Assembly: GCA_020848905.1 (NCBI GenBank)
Contig: JADLHG010000006.1
Span: 1 to 64,000 of the forward strand
Length of the DNA: 64,000 nt
Source: Deltaproteobacteria bacterium
GTDB lineage: Bacteria > Myxococcota_A > Polyangia > GCA-2747355 > JADLHG01
Reading direction: 5' to 3'
The notes below the pieces were generated by a model. It worked only from the letters and a program-made list of their open reading frames with translations. It had not been told where the DNA came from and ran no database searches. Position numbers and translations under genes: made by a program. Shown here piece after piece: positions 42,989 through 52,057 of the stretch (position 1 is its first letter; every line of letters starts with the position of its first letter).

Positions 42989-45900
42989 CTACTCGGTCGG
43001 CGGCGGCGGAGATGGCGCGGGAATCCACGGGCAACTCGCCGTGGCCATGCAGGGATCGTCGCGGAGGTCGCGCCCGCGGCTGCGGTAGAACTGCGCCACC
43101 ATGTGTATCAGGAAGGTGGAGGTGTCGAAGTCCGTTCCCGGGGGATCGAAGGCGAAGCCGTGCTGGCCGCGCGGGTCGAGCAGCGGGATGCGCAGCGCCT
43201 GGAGGCCGGCCGGCAGCACGCGCGTCATGCGCATCGGATGTCCCACGCGCGGCGAGCGCGGGGCGTGCTGGCCGCGAGAGAAGTCCTCCGGGTCGGCCAA
43301 CACCTCGCGGCCGTCGAAGCGGGCGAGCCACGAGAGCCCCTCGGTGACGAAGGCGTCGATGAGCACCTGGTTGGCCGGCTTGCCGAAGCGCACGTCGGGG
43401 GTGAGGTATTCCACCGCTCCGGAGGCCCGGCCGAGCGCCACGGCCGAGGCCACGGGGACCAGCGTGTCTCCGGCGGTGGCGATGAGGCAGACGCTCGCAC
43501 CGGGCTGCGCGCGGTCGTAGTCCGTGGAGGGCAGCGGGTCGAGCGCGTAGTGCGGGGCGTAGTTCACCGGGTCGCCGGCGTCGATCGCCATCTGGCCGAT
43601 GGCGATCAGCTTGCGGAACTCGGGGGTGTTGCGCTGCAGGCCCAGGCCCGAGGCGAGCGCGACGAGGGGGCTGCCCCGCCGATAGGTCACTCCCTGGAAG
43701 AGGACCTCCTCGCCGAAGCGATTGTAGGTGCGGCGCAAGGGACCGCTCGGTCCGACGAAGACGCGCAGCTCGAGCCGGTCTCCGACGAGGGGCGTGTCGG
43801 CGAGGATGGCCCGGGCGGGCATGAAACCCGCCCCCACGCCGAGCCGCGCGTGCCGCTCGGCGGGCTCCATCGCGTCGGCCGGGACGTGCAGGCGCAGCAT
43901 GCGATTCGCATCGGCGTACGCGGCGTAGGACTTGCCGTTCGTCAGGTTCCAGAGCTCCACGCGGTCGCCGGGCTGGACCTCGAAGTTCGTGATCAGGCGG
44001 TGCGTGACGGCCCGGTTGGCGGAAGGAACGATCGTCGCCAGGTCCACGGCCTCTTCGCGATCGCCCGGCTGGGTGACGAAGACCGGCCCCATGCTGCGGA
44101 GGATCGCCGCCTCGCGCACGCCCGAGACGACGGTGCGCACGGGAATGCTGGTGAGCCCGCCCCCGCCGGCCGACGGTGCTCCCGCCACGATGGCGGGCTC
44201 GATGCCGTCGAGCACGAGCGTCGTGATTCCGCCCATGCTGGTGCCCCAGCCGAAGTAGTCGTTGAGCGGCCCGCCGAGGTCCACGCGCCCATCTCCGTCG
44301 AGGTCTCCGGCGAGGCCCGGGCGGCCGAGGCCCTGCACGTCCTGCAGGTTCCGCCGATGTCCGTCGAAGCTGCGCAGCGTGCGGATGAGCACCATCAGGT
44401 CGAGCACCGTCTGGCGCACCATGTCGCGGGTGTGAAAGGCGTCGGCCGAGAAGAAGTCCGCACCCACGTCGGGGCGACCGTCCAGATCGAGGTCGCGCGC
44501 GCGGCCGGGCGCGAAGGCGCGCAGCGTCCCCTTCATGTCCAGCAGGCCGAAGAAGCCCTCTGCCATGTCCGCGATGCTGTTCGGCAGGATGAGGCCGTGG
44601 CCGTAGGCGTCGATGGTGCACGAGGCGATGCCGTAGCGGGCCAGGTGACCCGAGAAGAGCAGATTCTCGACGCGGTTGCTCATGTAGCCGTGCGCGTAGA
44701 TCGCCACCGGGAATGGGGGGCCCGAGCCACGGTCCGCGCGCGGGATGGTGCACACGAAGGGGACGCGGTGCGGCCGGTAGAACGCGTGGCCCGTGACGCG
44801 GTCCAGGTCCCAGACCTCGTCCTCGTCCGCCGGATGACCGGGGCTGGCATGGCCGTCGCGATCGGCGAGCAGGTTGGGGCCGGTGAACTCGCCGACCACC
44901 GCGTATGCGACGTTGTCGAACGACTGCCCGAGGGCCTTCATGCCGGTCGCGTCTCCCCCGAGGTAGATGGGGCCCAGGATCTCGATGAGCTGCTTCAGTC
45001 GCGCCCCGGGGACGCGGTAGGGGTTTTGCCCCTCGCCCGAGAAGGACTTCACGAGCTCGAGGCCGGGCGGGAACTCCCGCGCCAGGTGGGCGAAGGGCCC
45101 GACGCCGTAGAGGCCGCGCCGCAGCGCCTCGAGGTCGCGCGTGGGTCCCTGGGTGGTGAAGGTCCAGGCGAAGGCCACGTCCTCGCGCGTGAGTCCGTAG
45201 CGCTCGAGCACCTCGGGCAGGCCGCGCAGCTCCTCGGTCTGCCGCAGGTGGTGGACGTAGGGGAAGGGGGAGCGGACGGGCTGGCCGTCCTCGCCCACGA
45301 GGCGCTTGGTGAGGACCACCGCGTAGCGCGCCTCCTGCTCGAGAGGCACCACGGGCCGCAGGAGCAGCGTGTCCGTGACCTTCTCGTAGAAGGTGAGGAG
45401 GTCGTCGATCGGGTGCCCGCCCTTCGGGTGCACGTTCGGCACGTCGAGCAGGCCGTCCCCGTCGGTGTCTTCGCCCGGGTCGAGGCGGCCGTTCCCGTTC
45501 AGGTCCTCGTTCGTGGTGTCGAAGAGCAGGTTCGCCACCGTCTCGCGCGGGTCGTTCGACCAGAGCGAGCCCATCTCGGGCACGGTGAGGGGGAAGTTCC
45601 CCTGGTCGAAGTCGAGCAGCACCGCGTCGCCGTAGCGTTTGCTGCCGGGCTGGAGGTTCACGAGCAACACCGCGTCGTCGTCGAAGTCGCGATTGCGTCG
45701 GTGCCTCTCCGTGAGGTTGTCGAGGTCGAGCGGGGCGTCGAAGCGCACGCTCACCGGCCCGAAGGTGGAGAAGCCCTCAAGGCGGCTGACGGTGCGGCGG
45801 AGCTTGCGCTCGAGCCGGGTGGGCGCGTCGAGCGAGACGTTCACCCGTCGGCCGGTGGGGGAATCCGGATCGGCGCGCGTGGCGAGGTCGTTGGGCAGCG

Positions 45901-46042
45901 GGATCTCCGGCAGCGGGCGGGCCTCGAGATCGAAGATCACGTGCGGGCCGGGTCCGGGGTCCGCAAAGGCGAGTCCGTCGGGGCGGGGACCTTCACAGGC
46001 GGCCAGCAGGCAGAGCAGGGCGGCCACCAGGGCCTGTCGCAT
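42989..46042 (-). CDS. Very large lipoprotein with alpha/beta-hydrolase core
   Basis: A 1017-residue lipoprotein (MRQALVAALLCLLAAC, lipobox LLAAC). The first 450 residues are a large beta-rich domain related to bacterial lipase/esterase N-domains (GPVSVRFDAPLDLDNLTERH, ARYAVVLTKRLVGEDGQPV). Calcium-loop-like Asp runs appear (EDLNGNGRLDPGEDTDGDGL, DLDGDGRVD). The hydrolase core has VAIYAHGYMSNRVE (oxyanion), YFGWGTSMGGITTLVLDG (nucleophile Ser) and later SVCLIATAGDTLVPVAS (acid). It resembles large extracellular lipases of the Pla-1/cef type. ATG 46042 is chosen for its signal peptide; the open frame upstream is not protein-like. Likely at the outer surface. Confidence 0.83.
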   Translation of the reverse strand: MRQALVAALLCLLAACEGPRPDGLAFADPGPGPHVIFDLEARPLPEIPLPNDLATRADPDSPTGRRVNVSLDAPTRLERKLRRTVSRLEGFSTFGPVSVRFDAPLDLDNLTERHRRNRDFDDDAVLLVNLQPGSKRYGDAVLLDFDQGNFPLTVPEMGSLWSNDPRETVANLLFDTTNEDLNGNGRLDPGEDTDGDGLLDVPNVHPKGGHPIDDLLTFYEKVTDTLLLRPVVPLEQEARYAVVLTKRLVGEDGQPVRSPFPYVHHLRQTEELRGLPEVLERYGLTREDVAFAWTFTTQGPTRDLEALRRGLYGVGPFAHLAREFPPGLELVKSFSGEGQNPYRVPGARLKQLIEILGPIYLGGDATGMKALGQSFDNVAYAVVGEFTGPNLLADRDGHASPGHPADEDEVWDLDRVTGHAFYRPHRVPFVCTIPRADRGSGPPFPVAIYAHGYMSNRVENLLFSGHLARYGIASCTIDAYGHGLILPNSIADMAEGFFGLLDMKGTLRAFAPGRARDLDLDGRPDVGADFFSADAFHTRDMVRQTVLDLMVLIRTLRSFDGHRRNLQDVQGLGRPGLAGDLDGDGRVDLGGPLNDYFGWGTSMGGITTLVLDGIEPAIVAGAPSAGGGGLTSIPVRTVVSGVREAAILRSMGPVFVTQPGDREEAVDLATIVPSANRAVTHRLITNFEVQPGDRVELWNLTNGKSYAAYADANRMLRLHVPADAMEPAERHARLGVGAGFMPARAILADTPLVGDRLELRVFVGPSGPLRRTYNRFGEEVLFQGVTYRRGSPLVALASGLGLQRNTPEFRKLIAIGQMAIDAGDPVNYAPHYALDPLPSTDYDRAQPGASVCLIATAGDTLVPVASAVALGRASGAVEYLTPDVRFGKPANQVLIDAFVTEGLSWLARFDGREVLADPEDFSRGQHAPRSPRVGHPMRMTRVLPAGLQALRIPLLDPRGQHGFAFDPPGTDFDTSTFLIHMVAQFYRSRGRDLRDDPCMATASCPWIPAPSPPPPTE

Positions 46043-46160
46043 ACGAGCCTCGTCGATGACGAATGTCGAGGCAGAGTCTACACGGCGGCGCAAGGCGCGG
46101 TCGAGCGGGTTCGGCCGCGGTTTGGCGCGGCGGGCGCGCTTCACGCGGTATGATGGGCGC

Positions 46161-47663
46161 ATGATGTGCCGTCGCATCCCACCTCTCGTCGTCACCCTCG
46201 CTCTCGCCGGTTGTTCGCAGGCCCCGTCGGTCGTGGTGGACGGGGGACCGCCACCGGGCGACGCCGCGCCGCGCGATAGGGCGCTGGCCGCGGATGCGCC
46301 ACGTGCCGATGTGGCGTTGCCGCCGGTCGAGCCCCACCGACATTCGTGGGCCCGCGCGGGGGCGGGTTTCACGGGTGGTGCGACCATGGCCGTCGCCACC
46401 GATGCGGCGGGCAACGTCTATCTGGGCGGCTTCTTCGCGGGGACCGGGACGCTCGGCTCCTTCGTGCTCGAGGGGCCCGAGTTCGGCGGCGTGCTCTTCG
46501 TGGCGAAGCTCGACCCCCAGGGGCGGCCGCTCTGGGTGCGGCAGACCGGGGGGAACCCGCGAGCCCAGGTGCAGGGCCTGGCCGTGTCGCCCTCGGGCGA
46601 GGTGTACCTGGTGGGCGGCTTCAACGGCGAGATCACGCTCGGGGCGTTCACCCTCAAGAGCGCGGGGGAGCCCATTCCGAGCGGCCCCTTCACGATCGCA
46701 GTGGACGACATCCTCGTGGCGGCGCTGTCGCCCGAGGGGGAGGTGCGCTGGGCCAAGCGCTTCGGCGGCGTGCTGCAGGACTTCGGACAGGCGGCGGCGC
46801 TCTCGCCCGACGGAGATATCGTTATCGGGGGCGGGTGCGCGGGGGGCTTTCTCTTCGGCGACAAGCCCGTGGGTTCATCGGGCGGCAGCGACGACGCGTG
46901 TCTCGCGCGTCTCTCGCCGTCGGGGGAGGTGCGCTGGGCCACGACGGGCGGGGGCTACGGCACCGACGAGGTCCGGTCGCTGGCCGTGGACCGGCAGGGG
47001 CAGGTTTTCGCCGTGGGGCAGGTGCACGGACCGGCGAGCTTCGCCGGGCACGCGCTCCCCGGCGTCGACGATTACAACGGCTTCCTCGTGAAGCTCTCCC
47101 CCCAGGGTGGGGTGCAATGGGCCAAGCCCATCGGGGCCGACCCGACGCACGAGGGCGCCACCGCCGTGGCGCTCGAGCCCGAAGGGCGCGGCGTGATCGT
47201 GGCAGGCAGCTTCGAGACGACGCTCAAGCTCGCCGGCAAGCAGCTCAAGGCCCACGGCGGAGGAGACCTCTTCCTCGCGCGCTTCTCGACGGCCGACGGA
47301 GCGGCGGAGTGGGCGCGCGCCGTCGGCGGGGCCGGCGACGAATTCGCCGGTGCGCTGACCGTGGATGCGCGCGGAACGATCTATCTGGCGGCCAGCTTCG
47401 AGCAGATGCTGGTGCTGGACGCGTTCACGCTCGCGGCTGCGGGAGGGGAGGACGTGCTCCTCGCCGCCTTCTCACCGCAGGGGACGGCGCGCTGGGTCAT
47501 CTCGGGGGGCGGCACTTCGTCCGACAGCGGGAGCGCGCTCGCGCTCGCGTCCGACCGGTCGCTGGTCGTGGGGGGCCAGACGCGGGGGCGGCCAATGTTC
47601 GGGGACACCGTGTTGACGACCCCCGGGCTCGATTTCTACGTCTGGAAGCTCGCGCCGCCGTGA
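46161..47663 (+). CDS. Beta-propeller (SBBP-like repeat) lipoprotein
   Basis: A 500-residue lipoprotein (LVVTLALAGC) with a linker rich in Asp, Pro and Ala, followed by about eight repeats of 45-60 residues. Each repeat runs like MAVATDAAGNVYLGGFFAGT, FVAKLDPQGRPLWVRQTGG, AALSPEGEVRWAKRFGG or LAVDRQGQVFAVGQVHGPA, the pattern of SBBP/beta-propeller surface proteins. The function is unknown; such proteins are common in myxobacterial genomes and may bind ligands at the cell surface. Two adjacent ATGs (46161, 46164) are possible starts. Divergent from the hydrolase lipoprotein, 118 bases apart. Confidence 0.82.
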   Translation: MMCRRIPPLVVTLALAGCSQAPSVVVDGGPPPGDAAPRDRALAADAPRADVALPPVEPHRHSWARAGAGFTGGATMAVATDAAGNVYLGGFFAGTGTLGSFVLEGPEFGGVLFVAKLDPQGRPLWVRQTGGNPRAQVQGLAVSPSGEVYLVGGFNGEITLGAFTLKSAGEPIPSGPFTIAVDDILVAALSPEGEVRWAKRFGGVLQDFGQAAALSPDGDIVIGGGCAGGFLFGDKPVGSSGGSDDACLARLSPSGEVRWATTGGGYGTDEVRSLAVDRQGQVFAVGQVHGPASFAGHALPGVDDYNGFLVKLSPQGGVQWAKPIGADPTHEGATAVALEPEGRGVIVAGSFETTLKLAGKQLKAHGGGDLFLARFSTADGAAEWARAVGGAGDEFAGALTVDARGTIYLAASFEQMLVLDAFTLAAAGGEDVLLAAFSPQGTARWVISGGGTSSDSGSALALASDRSLVVGGQTRGRPMFGDTVLTTPGLDFYVWKLAPP

Positions 47664-47684
47664 GTGAGGGCGCGCGGCCGTGCG

Positions 47685-48476
47685 TCAGAGCCCCGCGCAG
47701 CACCTGAAGCCGACGTCCAGCCCCTCGCCGCTCGACCACTTGGGCACCTGGATGTTCGAGTACTCCGACTCCTCGGCCTTGCAGCTCAAGGAGGAGCCGC
47801 TGTCGAGGTAGCTCCCGCCGAGGGTCTTGCAGCTCGAGGTGGTGCAGGTCGAGACCCACTCCCGCACGTTGCCGCTCATGTCGAAGAGGCCCGGCACTCC
47901 CCCCTCGCACTGCTGGTAGCTGCCCGTCAGGAAGGGGCCGGTGCGCTTCGGCTCCGAGGCGAGCGCCGCGCCGAAGCACTTGTCGTAGACGTACTCCGGG
48001 CCGTACGGATACTGGGGCGTGCAGTAGAACTCGCAGGGCTGTGGGCCGACGCAGGCCGTGGTCCACTCCTCCCGCGTGCAGAGGCGCTTGCCGGCCAGCT
48101 CGCAGGCCGTCTTGGCCTCGATCCAGGTCACGCGGTTCCAGGGGGCGCGGCCCGCCATGGACTGCGCCCGGCCGCGCGGTCCCGGCGAGGCCTCGAAGCG
48201 ATCGATGCACGCCTCCTGGTCCATGATGCGGACCATGTCCGCCGAGCAGGTCTTGCACTGTCCTTCGCGGCAGACGCCCGCGCACGCCCCGCACGAGCCC
48301 CCGTAGCCGTCGGGGCCGCAGCTCTTGCCCTTGCAGGGGTCCACGATGCACGCGCCGTCGATGCAGCGGTGGCCGTCGGGACAGGCCTCGTCGCAGAGGG
48401 GCCACGAGCAGCCGGACGCCAGCCCGCAAGCGAGGGCGACGAGCGCGGCACGCAGGACGAGGCGAGAGCGCGGCAT
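47685..48476 (-). CDS. Formylglycine-generating-enzyme-like (SUMF1) lipoprotein
   Basis: A 263-residue lipoprotein (ALACGLASGC) with a Cys-rich EGF-like stretch (CDEACPDGHRCIDGACIVDP, CGACAGVCREGQCKTC) before a FGE-sulfatase domain: MDQEACIDRFEASP, PWNRVTWIEAKTACELAGKR, GLFDMSGNVREWVSTC, LGGSYLDSG and DVGFRCCAGL. True formylglycine-generating enzymes oxidise a Cys in sulfatases, but many bacterial members have only the C-type-lectin-like fold and other roles. No sulfatase gene is nearby. Operon-like with the PEGA protein upstream (2-base gap). Confidence 0.85.
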   Translation of the reverse strand: MPRSRLVLRAALVALACGLASGCSWPLCDEACPDGHRCIDGACIVDPCKGKSCGPDGYGGSCGACAGVCREGQCKTCSADMVRIMDQEACIDRFEASPGPRGRAQSMAGRAPWNRVTWIEAKTACELAGKRLCTREEWTTACVGPQPCEFYCTPQYPYGPEYVYDKCFGAALASEPKRTGPFLTGSYQQCEGGVPGLFDMSGNVREWVSTCTTSSCKTLGGSYLDSGSSLSCKAEESEYSNIQVPKWSSGEGLDVGFRCCAGL

Positions 48477-48478
48477 CT

Positions 48479-49723
48479 TCAGAACGCCCCCTGGATCTGG
48501 ATCTGCGGCACGGGCCCGGGGGCGGGGGTGATCTGCACGGGGGGGGGTGGCGCCTTCGGGCGCTCGGCGAGGCGCGGGCGGGTCGCGAGCTCGTAGATCG
48601 CGAGACCCAGGGCGGCGACCGAGACGCCGAGGAGCACGTGCCCGCCGATGAGCTTGCCCTGCGCGCCGGTGACCTCGTCGCCGTAGCGCTGGCGGTCGGC
48701 CTCGCGCGTGGCGGCCCGATAGTCGGCGTAGGCAGAGTCTCCGTCGTGCTTGCCGATGGCGTAGAGCACGGTCATCCCGGCGGCGGCGGCGGCCGAGGTG
48801 GCGAAGGCGAGCCCCGCCCAGAGGTTCTTGCGGCGGCGGCGCGCGACGAGGGCCGGGTCGGGGGGCCCGGCCGGAGCGAACGCGGAGTCCGTCGGCGCGC
48901 GGTCGAGCGAGCGACCGACGAGGCCCCCGAAGACTCTACGGGCCTTGGGGGACGGGGCCCCGGACGACGGAGGCGGCAGGGTGGGAGACGGGAGCGCGGA
49001 AGGCGGCGCCCCGTGCGGCGGAGGCGTCGCGAGCGGCGGGGCGGACGCGTGGGCCGGTCGGCTCGTGGGGCCGGTCGCCTTCGGGTTGCGCTCGAGGGAC
49101 ACGAGCTCGGAGCGAGCCTCGCCCGGGGCGAGCGTGACCACCAGCGTCTTCGCCAGCCAGCCGGGCTCCGCCACCTCGATCTTGTGCGTGCCGGGGTCGA
49201 GCACCAGCTCGAGCTCGGCCGGCCCGCCGGACTTCGGTGCGGGCGCGGGGGTGGGCGTGGGGGCCAGCGGCGCCTCGAGGGGCATGCCGTTCACCAGAAC
49301 ATGCGCGCCTGGGGGGAGAATCCTGAGCGCGACGCGGCCCACGCGGCGATGCAGGAGCTTCAGGCGGCGGGCGATGTGCGCCAGCGCCGCGGCGGGGGCG
49401 GAGGGCCCCGCTTCCTTCAAGAAGAGCTGGTAGTGGCGTACGGAGAGCGCGGCGAGGCCGAGCTTGTCCTCGGCAGAGGCCACGTTGAAGCGCAGCGCGG
49501 CGCTCGGCTTCAGCGCGTAGGCCTGCTCGAAGCGGGTGAGCGCGCAGCGGTAGTCCCGCTTGCGGTAGCACGCGGCGCCCTCGGTGCGCAGGCCGTTCAC
49601 GCGCTCGTCGGTGGACGTCTCCGCGGCCGGCTCGTCGGCCCGGGCGGAGCGCACGCCGAGGAGCAGCGCCAGGGCGCACAGCCCCGCGGCGAGCAGCCGA
49701 GGTCGCGACGAGAGAGCGGTCAT
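48479..49723 (-). CDS. TPR-like/PEGA domain membrane protein
   Basis: A 414-residue exported protein (signal LLAAGLCALALLLGVRSARA). Residues 40-115 are helical and TPR-like (GAACYRKRDYRCALTRFEQA, RFNVASAEDKLGLAALSVRH). A PEGA domain at about 130-220 shows VALRILPPGAHVLVNGMPLE and LDPGTHKIEVAEPGWLAKTL. A long Pro/Ser/Ala-rich linker precedes two membrane helices (WAGLAFATSAAAAAGMTVLY, LIGGHVLLGVSVAALGLAIY). The C-terminus is Pro-rich. This layout is frequent in myxobacteria beside Ser/Thr kinases, as here (kinase stop 16 bases upstream). Function unknown; it may bind cell-wall glycans or be a kinase substrate. Confidence 0.8.
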   Translation of the reverse strand: MTALSSRPRLLAAGLCALALLLGVRSARADEPAAETSTDERVNGLRTEGAACYRKRDYRCALTRFEQAYALKPSAALRFNVASAEDKLGLAALSVRHYQLFLKEAGPSAPAAALAHIARRLKLLHRRVGRVALRILPPGAHVLVNGMPLEAPLAPTPTPAPAPKSGGPAELELVLDPGTHKIEVAEPGWLAKTLVVTLAPGEARSELVSLERNPKATGPTSRPAHASAPPLATPPPHGAPPSALPSPTLPPPSSGAPSPKARRVFGGLVGRSLDRAPTDSAFAPAGPPDPALVARRRRKNLWAGLAFATSAAAAAGMTVLYAIGKHDGDSAYADYRAATREADRQRYGDEVTGAQGKLIGGHVLLGVSVAALGLAIYELATRPRLAERPKAPPPPVQITPAPGPVPQIQIQGAF

Positions 49724-49739
49724 GCATCCCACCGAGGTT

Positions 49740-51113
49740 CTACAGCAGCGGATCCGTGTCCGGGTTCCTCTTGCGCCGCTCCTTGCGGGCGGGACGCGGG
49801 GCGGGGACGGGAGCTCCGGCGGCGCTGTCGGCGCGCGGTGCAGACCCGGCCTCTGCCCCGGCGTCGGCCGGCCGGGAAGCGGCATCCACGGACCGAGGGA
49901 GCGCCGCGGGGAGAGCGGCCGTGCGCGACGCCTCGCTCGGTCGGTCGCTTCGATACCACCACGCGGTGACGCCCACAAGCCCGGCCAGGGCGGCGAGCAG
50001 GGCCCAAAGGACGATCCGCCAGGGGGCGACCGACGTGGCGTGCGAGGTCGACGCGGGGGGACCGGGGCGCGGGACCGAGACAGGGCCGGGGCCCGTGACC
50101 GTGGCGGGTAGCGCGGCGGTGCGTCGTTCGTCGAGGAGCTGCGTGACGGTCCTCGCGTCCCGGGGGCGCTCCTCGGGGTTCTTCGCCAGGAGCTGCATCA
50201 CGAGGTCGGAGAGCCAGGCCGGGATCTCGGGTCGCAGCGCCGCGGGAGGTGGCGGATGGTCGTGCACCACGCGGTAGAGGACCGAAGGGATGGACTCGGC
50301 GGCGAAGGCGCGCCGTCCGGTGAGCGCCTCGTAGGCGATGGCGCCGACGGAGAAGAGGTCCGCGCGGTGGTCGAGCTCCTGGTGCCGCGCGGTGGCCATC
50401 TCCGGGGACATGTAGAGCGGCGTGCCCAGGATCTCGCGCGAGCCGGTGAGCGAGGCGAGCTCGGTCCGGGCCTTCGAGATGCCGAAGTCCAGCACCTTCA
50501 CGAACGGGACGTCGTCGTCGCCGTGGCAGAGAAAGACGTTCGAGGGCTTCAGGTCCCGGTGGATGATCTCGCGCGCGTGCGCGGCGGCGAGCGCCGAGCA
50601 GAGCTGCTTGAGGAGCGCGACGGCCACCTCGGGGGAGAGCGGTCCGCGGAGGGCCAGGCGTTCGGCCAGGTCCTCCCCGTCGAGGAGCTCCATCACCATG
50701 AACGGCGTGCCGTCGGGCATGCGGTTGAAGTCCAGCACGTCCACGATGTGCCGGCTCCCGAGGCCCGCGGAGATGAGCGCCTCGCGGCGAAAGCGGTCGA
50801 GTGCCTCCGGATGCTGCCGCAAGGGCTCGGAGAGGATCTTCACGGCCACGGTGCGGCCGAGGCGCACGTGCTCGGCGGCGAAGACCGTGCCCATGCCGCC
50901 GCTTCCGACGGGGACGCTCAGCCGGTAGGTGTCACCGAGGAGCTGCCCCGCGAGCGGGTGCGGCGCCGTCCCCGGGCCTCGCGTGTCGAGCGCGGAGACG
51001 AGCCGGCGGCAATCGTCGCACGCGGAGAGGTGCGCGCGCGCGCCGTCCGCGCGGTCCGCCGCGAGCCTGCCCTCGAGGAGGGCCTGGACGGTGTTGTCAT
51101 CGAGGCAGGCCAT
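49740..51113 (-). CDS. Ser/Thr protein kinase with N-terminal zinc finger and membrane helix
   Basis: A 457-residue eukaryotic-type kinase. A short N-terminal zinc-binding segment (ARAHLSACDDCRRLVSAL, HxxxCxxC) resembles zf-HC2 anti-sigma domains. The kinase domain (about 65-330) has VGSGGMGTVFAAEH (Gly loop), TVAVKIL (Lys), IIHRDLKPSNVFL (catalytic loop), VLDFGISKA (DFG) and TPLYMSPEMATAR. A membrane helix (WRIVLWALLAALAGLVGVTA) leads to an Ala/Pro-rich tail that would be outside. It starts at ATG 51113, 32 bases from the start of the divergent sigma factor gene, which suggests shared regulation or an anti-sigma-like role. Confidence 0.92.
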   Translation of the reverse strand: MACLDDNTVQALLEGRLAADRADGARAHLSACDDCRRLVSALDTRGPGTAPHPLAGQLLGDTYRLSVPVGSGGMGTVFAAEHVRLGRTVAVKILSEPLRQHPEALDRFRREALISAGLGSRHIVDVLDFNRMPDGTPFMVMELLDGEDLAERLALRGPLSPEVAVALLKQLCSALAAAHAREIIHRDLKPSNVFLCHGDDDVPFVKVLDFGISKARTELASLTGSREILGTPLYMSPEMATARHQELDHRADLFSVGAIAYEALTGRRAFAAESIPSVLYRVVHDHPPPPAALRPEIPAWLSDLVMQLLAKNPEERPRDARTVTQLLDERRTAALPATVTGPGPVSVPRPGPPASTSHATSVAPWRIVLWALLAALAGLVGVTAWWYRSDRPSEASRTAALPAALPRSVDAASRPADAGAEAGSAPRADSAAGAPVPAPRPARKERRKRNPDTDPLL

Positions 51114-51145
51114 GGTTGTATGATCGATGCCAGAGGCCGCGACCG

Positions 51146-52045
51146 ATGGACGCACGTCAAACCCAGGCCACGGTCTTTCTCGACCGGCTGAATGAAGCAC
51201 AGCGCCTGCGGCACCGCCAGCCCGATCTCGCGGAGCGCCTCGCCGCGCGGCTGGCCGAGGCGCGCGCGGCCTGGCCCGAGGTGCGGCACCCCGACGAGGC
51301 CTTCCTCGCGCACCTGGCCGAGGTGCTCTCGCGCCCGGAGAACGCGGAGGAGAGCCTCGAGACGCTCCTCGTCGACGACCTCTACGTCGCGGCGGCCTGC
51401 GCGGCGAGAGACGGAGTCGCGGTGGCGGCCTGCGAGGCGCGCTACGGGCCGGGGATCGACCGGGCGCTCGCGCGTCAGGGGCTCGAGCGCGCGGCGGCCG
51501 ACGAGCTGCGACAGAAGCTCCGCGAGCAGCTCTACGTGGCGGACGCCTCGGGGCGGCCCTACCTGGCGGCCTACTCAGGGCGGGGCAAGCTCTCCGGGTG
51601 GCTGCGTGTGATCGCGGTGCGGCTCGCGCTCAAGTCCTTTCGCGGGCAGTACCGCGAACGACCGCTCGACACCGACCTCGCGGAGAAGCTCGCCGGCACC
51701 CCCGAGCTGGCCGTGCCGAGCGCCGAGCGCGCGCACCTCAAGCTCCTCTATCAGACGGAGTTCAAGACGGCGCTCAAGGCGGCCGTGGCCTCGCTCCCCG
51801 AGCGGGATCGCGAGCTCCTGCGGCGGCATTTCGTCGGCGGCGAGACCATCGACCAGCTCGGGGAGCTCTTCGGCGTGCACCGCGCCACCGCCGCGCGCTG
51901 GATCGAGCGCGCCCGCACCGCGCTGCTGCGCAGCCTGCGGCGGATCCTCATGCAGCAGCTCCGGCTGGACGCCGAGGGCTACGAGAGCGTGCTCAAGCTC
52001 GTGCGCAGCCAGCTCGACCTCTCGCTGCGGATCTTGTCGGAGTAG
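51146..52045 (+). CDS. Sigma-70 family RNA polymerase sigma factor (Myxococcales-type)
   Basis: A 299-residue sigma factor of the extracytoplasmic-function type but with an extended N-terminus. Region 2-like sequence includes PYLAAYSGRGKLSGWLRVIA and VRLALKSFR; region 4 has SLPERDRELLRRHFVGGETI and DQLGELFGVHRATAARWIER, a helix-turn-helix. It looks like the Myxococcus-xanthus-type group, long known from genome annotation. The first 100 residues (FLDRLNEAQRLRHRQPDLAE and SRPENAEESLETLLVDDLYV) are acidic and helical and could bind a regulator. Divergent with the zinc-finger kinase gene, 32 bases apart. Confidence 0.88.
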   Translation: MDARQTQATVFLDRLNEAQRLRHRQPDLAERLAARLAEARAAWPEVRHPDEAFLAHLAEVLSRPENAEESLETLLVDDLYVAAACAARDGVAVAACEARYGPGIDRALARQGLERAAADELRQKLREQLYVADASGRPYLAAYSGRGKLSGWLRVIAVRLALKSFRGQYRERPLDTDLAEKLAGTPELAVPSAERAHLKLLYQTEFKTALKAAVASLPERDRELLRRHFVGGETIDQLGELFGVHRATAARWIERARTALLRSLRRILMQQLRLDAEGYESVLKLVRSQLDLSLRILSE

Positions 52046-52057
52046 GGCGGCGGACCC

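Noticed and set aside
42986-46153. A plus-strand frame of more than 1000 codons opposite the large hydrolase lipoprotein
   Set aside because: The minus frame has a lipobox, calcium-loop-like repeats and a GTSMGG nucleophile motif. The plus frame is a His/Arg/Gly-rich shadow.
47685-48476. Sulfatase maturation system
   Set aside because: The FGE-like protein has the fold, but no sulfatase gene is nearby and many family members lack the activity, so no pathway was claimed.
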